12,802 bases of DNA from Achromobacter sp. (lineage in GTDB: Bacteria > Pseudomonadota > Gammaproteobacteria > Burkholderiales > Burkholderiaceae_B). Below, piece after piece: positions 1-6,387 of this stretch. The number at the start of each line of letters is the position of its first letter. Position 1 is the first letter of the stretch. The translations under genes were made by a program, and so were the position numbers. The stretch is taken from positions 1 through 12,802 of the forward strand of contig DMTA01000492.1 in the NCBI GenBank assembly GCA_003454835.1, read 5' to 3'. The notes under the pieces are model-generated. The model ran no database searches, was not told the DNA's origin, and saw nothing but the letters and a program-made list of their open reading frames with translations.

Positions 1-830
1 GCGTCCGGCCACGCGTCGGCCGACCATGCCTCAGCCGGCCGCGCCTCCTTCAGCGCCCGCGCGATGCCCTGATTGCCCGCGCCGATGTTGTAGATCGCGT
101 GCGGCGGGTCTGTGCGCAGCAGATCCTGCGTGACGGCAAAGGCGCGGTCGCGGTCGTCGCCGATCTCGAGCGTGTGGGCGATGCGCAGGTGCGGAAACTC
201 TTCGCTCAGCAGCGAGCGAAAGCCCATCTCGCGCTCTTCGTGGCCGCGATAGGCCAATGACCCCACGAACACCGCGACCTTGCGTTCGGTGTGCTGCGGC
301 AGAAATCGGCCCAGCAACAGCGCGGCCAGGCGGCCTGCGGCGCGGTTGTCGATGCCCACGTACCCCAGGCGCGCCGAGATCGGAATGTCCGACACCAGGG
401 TGCTCACGTGCACGCCGCTGTCGCGCAGCGCCATGATGGCGTCGCGCACCTGAGGATGGTCCAGCCCGACCAGGCCAACGGCCTGCGTCTGCTCGCGCAG
501 CTCGTAGAGTTTTTTCGCGAGCTTGTTGGCGTCGAATCCCTCGATCAGATGCAGGCGGGCCTGTACGTCGGGGCGGGCGGCGGCTTCTTCGAGCAAGTGC
601 CGGCCCAGCGCGGTCATGAAGCTGTTGGTGCCCGCGGGTAGAACGAAATCGACCCGCACGTCCTGACTGGCGGCCTCGGCGCCCGGAACGAAGTAGCCCA
701 GGCGATTGGCAATTGCCAGCACGCGGTCGCGTGTCTTGCCGCGCACGCCGTCGCGGTCGTTCAGAACCCGGTCCACGGTAGCGGTGGACATGCCGGCTTC
801 ACGGGCAATGAGGGAAATGGTGGGGCGCAT
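1..830 (-). CDS. LacI-family transcriptional regulator, partial (3' end beyond left edge)
   Basis: A minus-strand frame stays open from the ATG at 830 to the window edge, giving 276 residues; LacI proteins usually have about 330-345, so the C-terminus is missing. Residues 3-24 form the LacI helix-turn-helix (TISLIAREAGMSTATVDRVLN), with Asp where most members have Ser in TVSRVLN. The rest resembles the periplasmic-binding-protein-like effector domain: VDFVLPAG at the first strand, VSTLVSDIP and GYVGIDNRAAGRLAA further on. It probably binds a sugar-like ligand and controls the divergent catabolic operon starting at 1056; this is inferred from position and family. The usual hinge-helix motif (PNxxARxL) after the DNA-binding domain is not evident. 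The last visible residues hold a short repeat, AEAWSADAWPDA, which looks like a small insertion. No strong Shine-Dalgarno precedes the ATG, but the helix-turn-helix begins right after it, as in the family. Confidence 0.93.
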   Translation of the reverse strand, partial: MRPTISLIAREAGMSTATVDRVLNDRDGVRGKTRDRVLAIANRLGYFVPGAEAASQDVRVDFVLPAGTNSFMTALGRHLLEEAAARPDVQARLHLIEGFDANKLAKKLYELREQTQAVGLVGLDHPQVRDAIMALRDSGVHVSTLVSDIPISARLGYVGIDNRAAGRLAALLLGRFLPQHTERKVAVFVGSLAYRGHEEREMGFRSLLSEEFPHLRIAHTLEIGDDRDRAFAVTQDLLRTDPPHAIYNIGAGNQGIARALKEARPAEAWSADAWPD

Positions 831-862
831 GCGGGATCTGGCTCTCGATACACCATCAGGAC

Positions 863-880
863 GATGGCAGCGCGGCCATC
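863..880. promoter_or_regulatory. Candidate LacI-type operator (18-bp palindrome)
   Basis: GATGGCaGCGCgGCCATC is symmetric at 16 of 18 positions, mismatched only at the lower-case pair, with CG at the centre. LacI-family operators are typically palindromes of this size with a central CG. The site lies 33 bp upstream of the LacI-family start codon (830) and about 175 bp upstream of the Gfo/Idh start, so it would suit autoregulation or joint control of both divergent transcripts. The symmetry is seen; binding by this regulator is inference. Confidence 0.45.
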
Positions 881-948
881 ATAAGCCATCATTTGCAATC
901 ATTCGAGATCAAAAAGGTAACTCGACGGCCCTATGAGCGGCAGCCTTC

Positions 949-977
949 TTTACCCCTGATTGTTTTGATGTGATTAT
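949..977 (+). promoter_or_regulatory. Possible sigma-70 promoter for the catabolic operon
   Basis: TTTACC at 949-954 and GATTAT at 972-977 are separated by 17 bp, and each matches 4 of 6 consensus positions. The stretch is AT-rich compared with its surroundings and lies 80-100 bp upstream of the Gfo/Idh start. A TGTGA half-site at 969-973 has no matching second half, so a full CRP site is not supported. The promoter call is weak on its own; the AT-rich character and the flanking inverted repeat are what make this the likeliest place. Confidence 0.3.
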
Positions 978-996
978 CGCGGCTCAATACATCAAA
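964..996. repeat. Inverted repeat TTTGATGT-N17-ACATCAAA, candidate operator
   Basis: TTTGATGT (964-971) and ACATCAAA (989-996) are perfect 8-bp inverted arms with a 17-nt spacer that contains the candidate -10 GATTAT. A dimeric or tetrameric repressor bound across both arms would cover the promoter. The arms are AT-rich within GC-rich DNA. The wide spacing is unlike a contiguous LacI operator, so a different regulator is possible. Confidence 0.35.
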
Positions 997-1012
997 CACA
1001 GCACGGCAGGAT

Positions 1013-1050
1013 GCCTGGCAGTCGACAGTGCATACCAGGCCGGCAGGAGG
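1013..1050 (+). promoter_or_regulatory. Leader hairpin and Shine-Dalgarno that fixes the Gfo/Idh start
   Basis: GCCTGG (1013-1018) pairs with CCAGGC (1035-1040) across a 16-nt loop in the presumed 5' leader. AGGAGG follows at 1045-1050, five bases before the ATG at 1056. This strong ribosome binding site decides for 1056 over the in-frame ATG at 1011, which has no comparable site. Whether the hairpin has a regulatory effect is unknown. Confidence 0.6.
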
Positions 1051-1055
1051 AGCAC

Positions 1056-2147
1056 ATGTCGAACCCTACCCTGGTGCCCGACCCGCCCATTCGGGAACGG
1101 CGCTTTCGCATCGGCTGCATCGGCGCCGGCATGATCATGGCCGAGTGCCACCTGGCGGCCTACCAGCAGGCCGGCTTCACGGTGGCGGCGATTGCGTCGC
1201 GTACCCTCAGCAAAGCGGCCGCGGTCGCCGAACGCTACGGCATACCGCGGGTGCATGACGATCCCCTGGCCCTGATCGCCGATCCTCAGATCGAGATCGT
1301 GGACATCGCGTATCCGCCCGACCAGCAGCCCGCGCTGATCCGCGCCGCATTGCGCGCCCCGCACGTGCGCGGCGTGCTGGCGCAGAAGCCTCTTGCTCTG
1401 TCGCTGGACGAAGCCCGTGCCCTGCGCGACGAGGCGCGGGCCGCCGGCAAGATCCTGTCGGTGAACCAGAACATGCGCTACGACCAATCAATGCGCACGC
1501 TCAAGCAGCTGCTCGACCAGGGCGTGCTGGGCACGCCGGTGTTCGCGCAGATCGACATGCACGCGATCCCGCATTGGCAGGATTTCCTGCGCGGCTACGA
1601 CCGCCTGACGCTCTCGAACATGAGCGTGCATCACCTCGATGCCCTGCGCTATCTGTTTGGCGAGCCCACCGAGATCACCAGCATCACCCGTCCCGATCCG
1701 CGCACCGAGTTCGCGCATCAGGATGGGCTGGTGAGCACGACGCTGCGCTTTGGCAACGGCCTGCTTGCGCTGTCGCTCGAAGACGTGTGGTCGGGTCCGC
1801 GGGCCGAGGGATACCCCGACGACCAGCACATCCGCTGGCGCGTGGAAGGCACCGAGGGTGTTGCGCGCGGCACCATCGGCTGGCCCACCGGCGAGCCGTC
1901 GACCCTGAGCTACGCCTCGCGCGCGGCCGAGGGTCATACCGACGGGCGTTGGGTGACGCCCACGTGGGACACGATGTGGTTTCCGCATGCCTTCATCGGC
2001 GTGATGGAACAGTTGCAGTACGCGCTGGCCAGCGGCACCGAGCCTGCGTTGAGCGTGACCGACAACGTACGCACGATGGCGCTGGTCGAGGCCGCGTATA
2101 CGTCCATCGCCGAAGGCCGCACAGTACGGCTGCCGGCTGTCGAATAA
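1056..2147 (+). CDS. Gfo/Idh/MocA-family NAD(P)-dependent oxidoreductase
   Basis: This 363-residue protein has the usual family length. The N-terminal Rossmann fold starts with the dinucleotide motif GCIGAG (residues 20-25). The catalytic-lysine motif, usually EKP, here reads QKP (110-112, Lys111). The C-terminal half-barrel carries NMSVHHLDALRYLFG (188-202), with the expected active-site His at 192; the position usually occupied by Asp is Asn188. Family members oxidise or reduce a ring hydroxyl or aldehyde of sugars, cyclitols and sugar acids in the cytoplasm. As first gene of the operon it probably makes the entry oxidation (for example to a keto-sugar); the substrate cannot be read from the sequence. 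It is followed after 32 bp by the isomerase-like gene. Confidence 0.93.
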   Translation: MSNPTLVPDPPIRERRFRIGCIGAGMIMAECHLAAYQQAGFTVAAIASRTLSKAAAVAERYGIPRVHDDPLALIADPQIEIVDIAYPPDQQPALIRAALRAPHVRGVLAQKPLALSLDEARALRDEARAAGKILSVNQNMRYDQSMRTLKQLLDQGVLGTPVFAQIDMHAIPHWQDFLRGYDRLTLSNMSVHHLDALRYLFGEPTEITSITRPDPRTEFAHQDGLVSTTLRFGNGLLALSLEDVWSGPRAEGYPDDQHIRWRVEGTEGVARGTIGWPTGEPSTLSYASRAAEGHTDGRWVTPTWDTMWFPHAFIGVMEQLQYALASGTEPALSVTDNVRTMALVEAAYTSIAEGRTVRLPAVE

Positions 2148-2179
2148 CCAGACAGAAAAAACAGACGGAGACAACCATC

Positions 2180-3094
2180 ATGATCCAGACCGGAATCTTC
2201 TCGGGCTACTTTCCCTATGAGCTGGAGCGCACCGCCAAGGTGATCCGCTCGCACGGCTTCAACACCGTGCAGCTGGACCTGCATTTCAAGGACATGGAGC
2301 TGGGCCCGGGGCAGCTGACCGCGCAGAAATGCACGCAGATCCGCGACACCTTCCGCCACTACAACCTGCCGGTGTCCTGCATCTCGGCCTATACCAATAT
2401 CGTGCATCCCGATCCCGCCGAGCGCCAACGCCGCAACGGCTATCTCAAGGAGATCCTCACGCACGCGCGTCAGTTGGGCTCGCCTTACGTGATCTCGGAA
2501 ACCGGCACGTTCGACACCGAAAGCGACTGGGTGCATCACCCCAAGAACAAGACCGAGGAAGGCTGGGACCAGTGCCGCGCGGTGATCGCCGAGCTGTCGC
2601 AACATGCCTACGATCATGGCGCGGTGTTCCTGCTGGAGACCTACGTGAACAACGTGGTGGGGTCGGTCGAGGAAACGCTGCGCATGTTCGCCGAAGTAGA
2701 CCATCCGGGCCTGGGCCTCCTGATGGACCCGACGAACTTCTTCGAAGCGCACAACATCGACCACATGGACCGCACGCTCAACCAGGTGTTCGACGCGCTC
2801 TCCGACAAGATCTGCATCGCGCACGCCAAGGACGTGAAGCGTTCGGGCGATGACAAGTCGGAAAAGCACAGCGACATCGGTGACGAGGGAGCGGCTGAGA
2901 GCCATACCTTCCGTGGCGTGGGCGAGATCGAATTGCCCGCGCCGGGTCTGGGCGCGCTCAACTACGACCTGTACTTGCAGCGCCTGGCGAAGAAGCACCC
3001 CAACATTCCCATCATCATCGAACACCTGACCGAAGACGACGTGCCGCGCGCCAAGCAATTCCTCGACGAGCGGCTGCGCGCGAACGGTCTGTAG
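2180..3094 (+). CDS. Sugar phosphate isomerase/epimerase-like TIM-barrel protein (AP endonuclease 2 / xylose isomerase-like fold)
   Basis: This 304-residue cytoplasmic protein begins at an ATG preceded by GGAG (2167-2170). The family places a divalent metal at the mouth of the TIM barrel, and ligand-like residues stand at the expected barrel strands: Glu153 in LLETYVN, Asp183 in LLMDPTNFF, His215 in IAHAKD, and Glu281 in IIIEHL. Members isomerise or epimerise keto-sugars and inosose-like compounds; some relatives carry out dehydration or beta-elimination on oxidised sugars. Directly after a Gfo/Idh oxidoreductase it most likely acts on the oxidised product. A longer upstream in-frame extension lies in the frame-shifted shadow of the previous gene and is rejected as the start. 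The next gene is separated by an unusually long 130-bp gap with a strong hairpin. Confidence 0.9.
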   Translation: MIQTGIFSGYFPYELERTAKVIRSHGFNTVQLDLHFKDMELGPGQLTAQKCTQIRDTFRHYNLPVSCISAYTNIVHPDPAERQRRNGYLKEILTHARQLGSPYVISETGTFDTESDWVHHPKNKTEEGWDQCRAVIAELSQHAYDHGAVFLLETYVNNVVGSVEETLRMFAEVDHPGLGLLMDPTNFFEAHNIDHMDRTLNQVFDALSDKICIAHAKDVKRSGDDKSEKHSDIGDEGAAESHTFRGVGEIELPAPGLGALNYDLYLQRLAKKHPNIPIIIEHLTEDDVPRAKQFLDERLRANGL

Positions 3095-3115
3095 GCCAGC
3101 GCCGCAAGCAGTACC

Positions 3116-3158
3116 GGCGCGCCGCGAAGCCATCAACGAACAGCGTCCGCGGCGCGCC
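3116..3158 (+). terminator. Strong GC hairpin between operon genes (possible attenuator, processing site or weak terminator)
   Basis: GGCGCGCCGCG (3116-3126) and CGCGGCGCGCC (3148-3158) are perfect 11-bp inverted arms around a 21-nt loop, 21 bp after the isomerase-like stop. Each arm contains the self-complementary octamer GGCGCGCC. No U-tract follows (TCTTGAAC), so a classical intrinsic terminator is not supported. It may stabilise the 3' end of the upstream two-gene message or reduce read-through into the downstream genes. Confidence 0.45.
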
Positions 3159-3224
3159 TCTTGAACACGATTCCGAACACCGACACCGGTGGACGCGCGC
3201 CCGCGCATCCGCCAGGGAGCACTC

Positions 3225-4403
3225 ATGCCTGACATTTACGGGACCTGGATGACGCGCCGCGACGTAGAGGCGCGCACCGGACAGCTTGCGCAGTTTGCCG
3301 GCGTACGCCTGATGACGCTGGACGACGGGCTGGAGCGCGGCATCCGCATGCTGGAGTTCCGCAGCGGCACGGGCCTGCGTTTCACGGTGCTGGTGGATCG
3401 CGCGATGGACATCGCCGACTGCGAATACCGCGGCTTCGCCATGGGATGGCAATCGCCGTCGGGCTTTCGCCACCCTGGGCTGCATGACTACGAAGGCGAG
3501 GGCGGACTGGGCTGGATGCGCTCGTTCTCGGGCCTCATGATCACGTGCGGGCTGGATCACATCCTGTTCATGTACGACGCGCCCGCTGACAACTATGTGT
3601 ACGGCCCGCGCAAGACGGCCAGGCAATCCATCCATGGCCGCGTCGGCACCATTCCCGCGCGGCTGACCGGTTATGGCGAACGCTGGGACGGCGATCGCTG
3701 CGTGCTGTGGGCCGAAGGCGTGGTGAGCCAGGGCACCGTGTTCGGCGAGCATCTTGAGCTGCACCGCCGCATCGAGATCGAGGTGGGCACCAACGACATC
3801 AAGCTTTCGGACCGTGTCGTGAACCGCGGCTTTTACCGCACGCCGCATATGCTCTGCTATCACATCAACCTGGGCTATCCGGTGCTGGACGCCGACTCGC
3901 GCTATCTGGCGCCGATCCGCGAGGTGGTGTGGGCCGCGCACGAACAGGACTACCGCAAGCAGGGCGTGGGCTATCGCCGCATGCCGGCGCCGCAGCTGGG
4001 CTTTCATGAGCAGGTGTGGCAGCACGAGATGGCGGCCGCGGCCGACGGCAGCGTGCCGGTCGCCCTGGTGAACGATGCGCTGGGCCTGGGCATGCAGGTC
4101 AGCACCTACAAGCACCAATTCCCCTGCCAGTACCAATGGCAGAACCTGCAATCCGGCCAGTATGCGATGGGCATCGAGCCGTCCACCAACCATGTGCTGG
4201 GCCAGGGCGCGGCGCGCGAGCGCAACGAGCTCATCTGGTTGGAGCACGGCGAGGAGCGCTGCTACGACACCACGTTCAGCGTGCTGGGCTCGGCCGCCGA
4301 CATCGCGGCCTGCGAAGCCCGCATCCGCGCGATCGCGGTGCAGCCCGAGACCGACTATCCGCCGTTGTCGGGGCGCTTTGCGCCCATCGCGGGGCGCTCA
4401 TGA
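3225..4403 (+). CDS. DUF4432 family protein (aldose 1-epimerase / galactose mutarotase-like fold)
   Basis: This 392-residue protein begins at an ATG with AGGGAG five bases upstream; an in-frame GTG at 3189 has no such site. The sequence fits DUF4432, a beta-sandwich family related to galactose mutarotases. Landmarks are LRFTVLVDRAMDIADCEYRG (64-83), a histidine in IHGRVGTIPARLTGYG (residues 138-153), LHRRIEIEVG, and a C-terminal MGIEPSTNHVLGQG with the carboxylate expected in mutarotase-like sites. Members often sit in sugar and inositol catabolic clusters; their biochemical activity is largely unassigned. The likely role is handling the anomeric or ring form of a sugar intermediate, or a related acid-base step. 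Its stop overlaps the next start (ATGA, 4400-4403), so translation of the two is probably coupled. Confidence 0.88.
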   Translation: MPDIYGTWMTRRDVEARTGQLAQFAGVRLMTLDDGLERGIRMLEFRSGTGLRFTVLVDRAMDIADCEYRGFAMGWQSPSGFRHPGLHDYEGEGGLGWMRSFSGLMITCGLDHILFMYDAPADNYVYGPRKTARQSIHGRVGTIPARLTGYGERWDGDRCVLWAEGVVSQGTVFGEHLELHRRIEIEVGTNDIKLSDRVVNRGFYRTPHMLCYHINLGYPVLDADSRYLAPIREVVWAAHEQDYRKQGVGYRRMPAPQLGFHEQVWQHEMAAAADGSVPVALVNDALGLGMQVSTYKHQFPCQYQWQNLQSGQYAMGIEPSTNHVLGQGAARERNELIWLEHGEERCYDTTFSVLGSAADIAACEARIRAIAVQPETDYPPLSGRFAPIAGRS

Positions 4404-5161
4404 GCGCGCGCTTCTCCTTGCAGGGCCGCCGCATTCTGTACACGGGCGCGGCGGGCGGCTTCGGCGTGGAAACCACGATTGCACTGCTGGAAGCGGGCGC
4501 CCGCGTGATCGCGCTCGATAACCACCCCGGGCATATCGATCGCCTGCGCAGCACGGTGCCGGCGCAGTTGGCCGGCCAGCTTGAGATCCTGCAGGCCGAC
4601 CTTGCCGACGCCAGCGCGCTGCAAGCGCACCTTGAGCGGCTGACCGCGGAGGGCACGATCGATGTGGTGATCAACAACGCGGCAATCTATCCCTCGCGCC
4701 CATTCGAGGAGTACAGCGATGCCGAGCTGGCGCGCGTGCACCGCGTCAACGTGGAGGCCGCCGTGCAGATTGTGCGCGCGGCGCTGCCGGGCATGCGCGA
4801 ACAGCAGTGGGGCCGCGTGATCAACATCTCGTCGATCACCCTGTCGGGCGGTTGGGAAAACCTGCTGCCCTACGTGCAGTCCAAAGGCGCGATGGTGGGC
4901 GCCACGCGCGCGTTCGCCCGCGAGTTCGGCAAGTGGGGCATCACGGTCAACGCCATTTCGCCGGGCGCATTTCCGACCGATGCCGAGAAGATCCATCCCG
5001 ATCCCGAGGGCTACAACCGCATGGTGCTGGAACGCCAGTCGGTCAAGCGTCGCGGGCACGCCGGCGACATCGCCGCGGCCATCTTGTTCCTTGCCTCGGA
5101 CGAGGCGGGTTTCATTTCCGGACAGACGCTGGCGGTGGACGGCGGCTGGGTCATGCACTGA
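4400..5161 (+). CDS. Short-chain dehydrogenase/reductase (SDR), classical type
   Basis: This 253-residue protein has the full classical SDR set: the cofactor motif TGAAGGFG (15-22), the NNAA motif (92-95), Asn117 in RVNVE, Ser145 in INISSI, and Tyr158 with Lys162 in YVQSK. Asp40 at the end of the second strand (VIALD) suggests NAD rather than NADP; this follows the family rule and is not proven. The C-terminal ISGQTLAVDGGW is typical of the FabG/glucose-dehydrogenase-like branch. It probably oxidises a second hydroxyl in the same pathway as the Gfo/Idh enzyme. It overlaps the DUF4432 gene by four bases. A small hairpin (GGCGC-ATTG-GCGCC, 5162-5175) directly follows its stop. Confidence 0.95.
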   Translation: MSARFSLQGRRILYTGAAGGFGVETTIALLEAGARVIALDNHPGHIDRLRSTVPAQLAGQLEILQADLADASALQAHLERLTAEGTIDVVINNAAIYPSRPFEEYSDAELARVHRVNVEAAVQIVRAALPGMREQQWGRVINISSITLSGGWENLLPYVQSKGAMVGATRAFAREFGKWGITVNAISPGAFPTDAEKIHPDPEGYNRMVLERQSVKRRGHAGDIAAAILFLASDEAGFISGQTLAVDGGWVMH

Positions 5162-5193
5162 GGCGCATTGGCGCCACGCAAAGGGTAGAAGCA

Positions 5194-6387
5194 ATGAGCA
5201 TTCTTTCTGGCTACAAGGTTCTGGACTGCTCCATCGCCATGGCGGGGCCGTTCGCGGCGCAGCGCCTGGGCGACCTGGGCGCCGACGTGATCAAGATCGA
5301 GCCGCCCACCGGCGAATGGCAGCGGCATGCGCCTGCCGGCGGCATCACGGGCAACAAGATCAACGTGTCGTTCCTTTCGCTGAACCGCAACAAGCGCTCG
5401 CTGGCGATTGATCTGAAGAGCGCCGGCGGCAAGGAGATCATCCAGAAGCTCGCGGCGCAGGCCGATGTGTTCATCCAGAACTACCGGCCGGGTGTCGCCG
5501 GCCGTCTGGGCGTGGACTACGAGACCCTGTCGGCCCTGAACCCGCGCCTGATCTATGTATCGATGTCGGGCTTCGGCGAAGACGGCCCCTATGCCACGCG
5601 CCCCGGGCAGGATCTGCTGTTGCAGGCGATGTCGGGCGCGATGCTGTCGTCGGGCCGGGCCGGCGAAGCGCCCCGCGCGGCGGGCCAGTATGTCGTCGAT
5701 GCCGTCACCGCGTATTGCGCCTTCGAAGGCGTGCTGGCTGCGCTGCTGCACCGCGAGCGCACCGGCGAAGGCCAGAAGGTCGAGGTCAACATGCTGGATG
5801 CGATCACCACGATCCAGATGCAGGAGCTCTCGGTGTACACCGTGGGGCACAAGCCGCAGGTGCGCAGCGCCGAGCCGCATGCGCACGTATACATCCGCGC
5901 GCCCTATGGCACCTTCGCGACGACCGACGGCTATCTGGCGTTGGCCATGCCCGACATGAAAGTACTGGCTCGCGTGACCGAAGAGCCGCGCCTGGCGGCG
6001 TACACCGAACGCGACGGGTGGGAAAAGCGCGACGAGATCTACGCGCTGGTGCGCGACACGCTGGCAAAGGCCTCGACAGCCGACTGGTTCGCCAAACTGG
6101 ATGCCGCCGGCATCTGGTGCAGCCCCGTGTATGGCTATGCCGATCTGGTCGATGATCCGCAGATCGCGCACAACGGCACGTTCGTCGAATACGAGCATCC
6201 GACCGAAGGCCGGATCAAGACGCCGGGCTTTCCGATCCGCTTTTCCAAGACCCCGAGCCAGGTGGTGCGCGGTGCGCCGCTCACCGGCCAGCATACCGAC
6301 GAAGTGCTGCGTGATTTTGGCTTCAGCGACAACGAGATCGCCGCACATGCGGCCTCGGGCGCGGTGCTGCGCGGGGCCTCGGAATGA
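5194..6387 (+). CDS. CaiB/BaiF (type III) CoA-transferase family protein
   Basis: This 397-residue protein has the normal length for family III CoA-transferases, which swap CoA between carboxylic acids through an aspartyl-CoA anhydride intermediate. The N-terminus LSGYKVLDCSIAMAGPFAAQ and the segment LGADVIKIEPP (28-38) are diagnostic. YRPGVAGRLGVDYETL and LIYVSMSGFGEDGPY (119-133) follow. The catalytic aspartate is Asp169 in QYVVDAVTAY, the same number as in formyl-CoA transferase and CaiB. The start follows AAGGG (5181-5185). It probably loads an acid produced by the upstream enzymes onto CoA for the enoyl-CoA hydratase at 7543. A CoA-transferase beside a hydratase recalls the CaiB/CaiD pair of carnitine metabolism, but nothing else here points to carnitine. 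Its stop overlaps the next gene (ATGA, 6384-6387). Confidence 0.95.
   Translation: MSILSGYKVLDCSIAMAGPFAAQRLGDLGADVIKIEPPTGEWQRHAPAGGITGNKINVSFLSLNRNKRSLAIDLKSAGGKEIIQKLAAQADVFIQNYRPGVAGRLGVDYETLSALNPRLIYVSMSGFGEDGPYATRPGQDLLLQAMSGAMLSSGRAGEAPRAAGQYVVDAVTAYCAFEGVLAALLHRERTGEGQKVEVNMLDAITTIQMQELSVYTVGHKPQVRSAEPHAHVYIRAPYGTFATTDGYLALAMPDMKVLARVTEEPRLAAYTERDGWEKRDEIYALVRDTLAKASTADWFAKLDAAGIWCSPVYGYADLVDDPQIAHNGTFVEYEHPTEGRIKTPGFPIRFSKTPSQVVRGAPLTGQHTDEVLRDFGFSDNEIAAHAASGAVLRGASE

Noticed and set aside
969..984. CRP-like site beginning TGTGA
   Set aside because: Only the first half-site matches; the expected TCACA position reads CGGCT.
1574..2179. In-frame N-terminal extension of the isomerase-like protein by about 200 residues
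   Set aside because: It is the out-of-frame reading of the Gfo/Idh gene; the ATG at 2180 has a ribosome binding site and begins the family N-terminus.
1934..3235. Minus-strand open frame of 433 codons opposite the Gfo/Idh and isomerase-like genes
   Set aside because: Its protein has no recognisable domain and shows the biased His/Val/Arg/Gln composition of antisense frames in GC-rich genes; the plus strand holds clear family motifs.
3015..4247. Minus-strand open frame of 410 codons opposite DUF4432
   Set aside because: Antisense shadow of a well-supported gene, with no motifs and no ribosome binding site of note.
5011..6348. Minus-strand open frame of 445 codons opposite the CoA-transferase
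   Set aside because: Same antisense composition; the opposite strand has the diagnostic CoA-transferase residues including Asp169.
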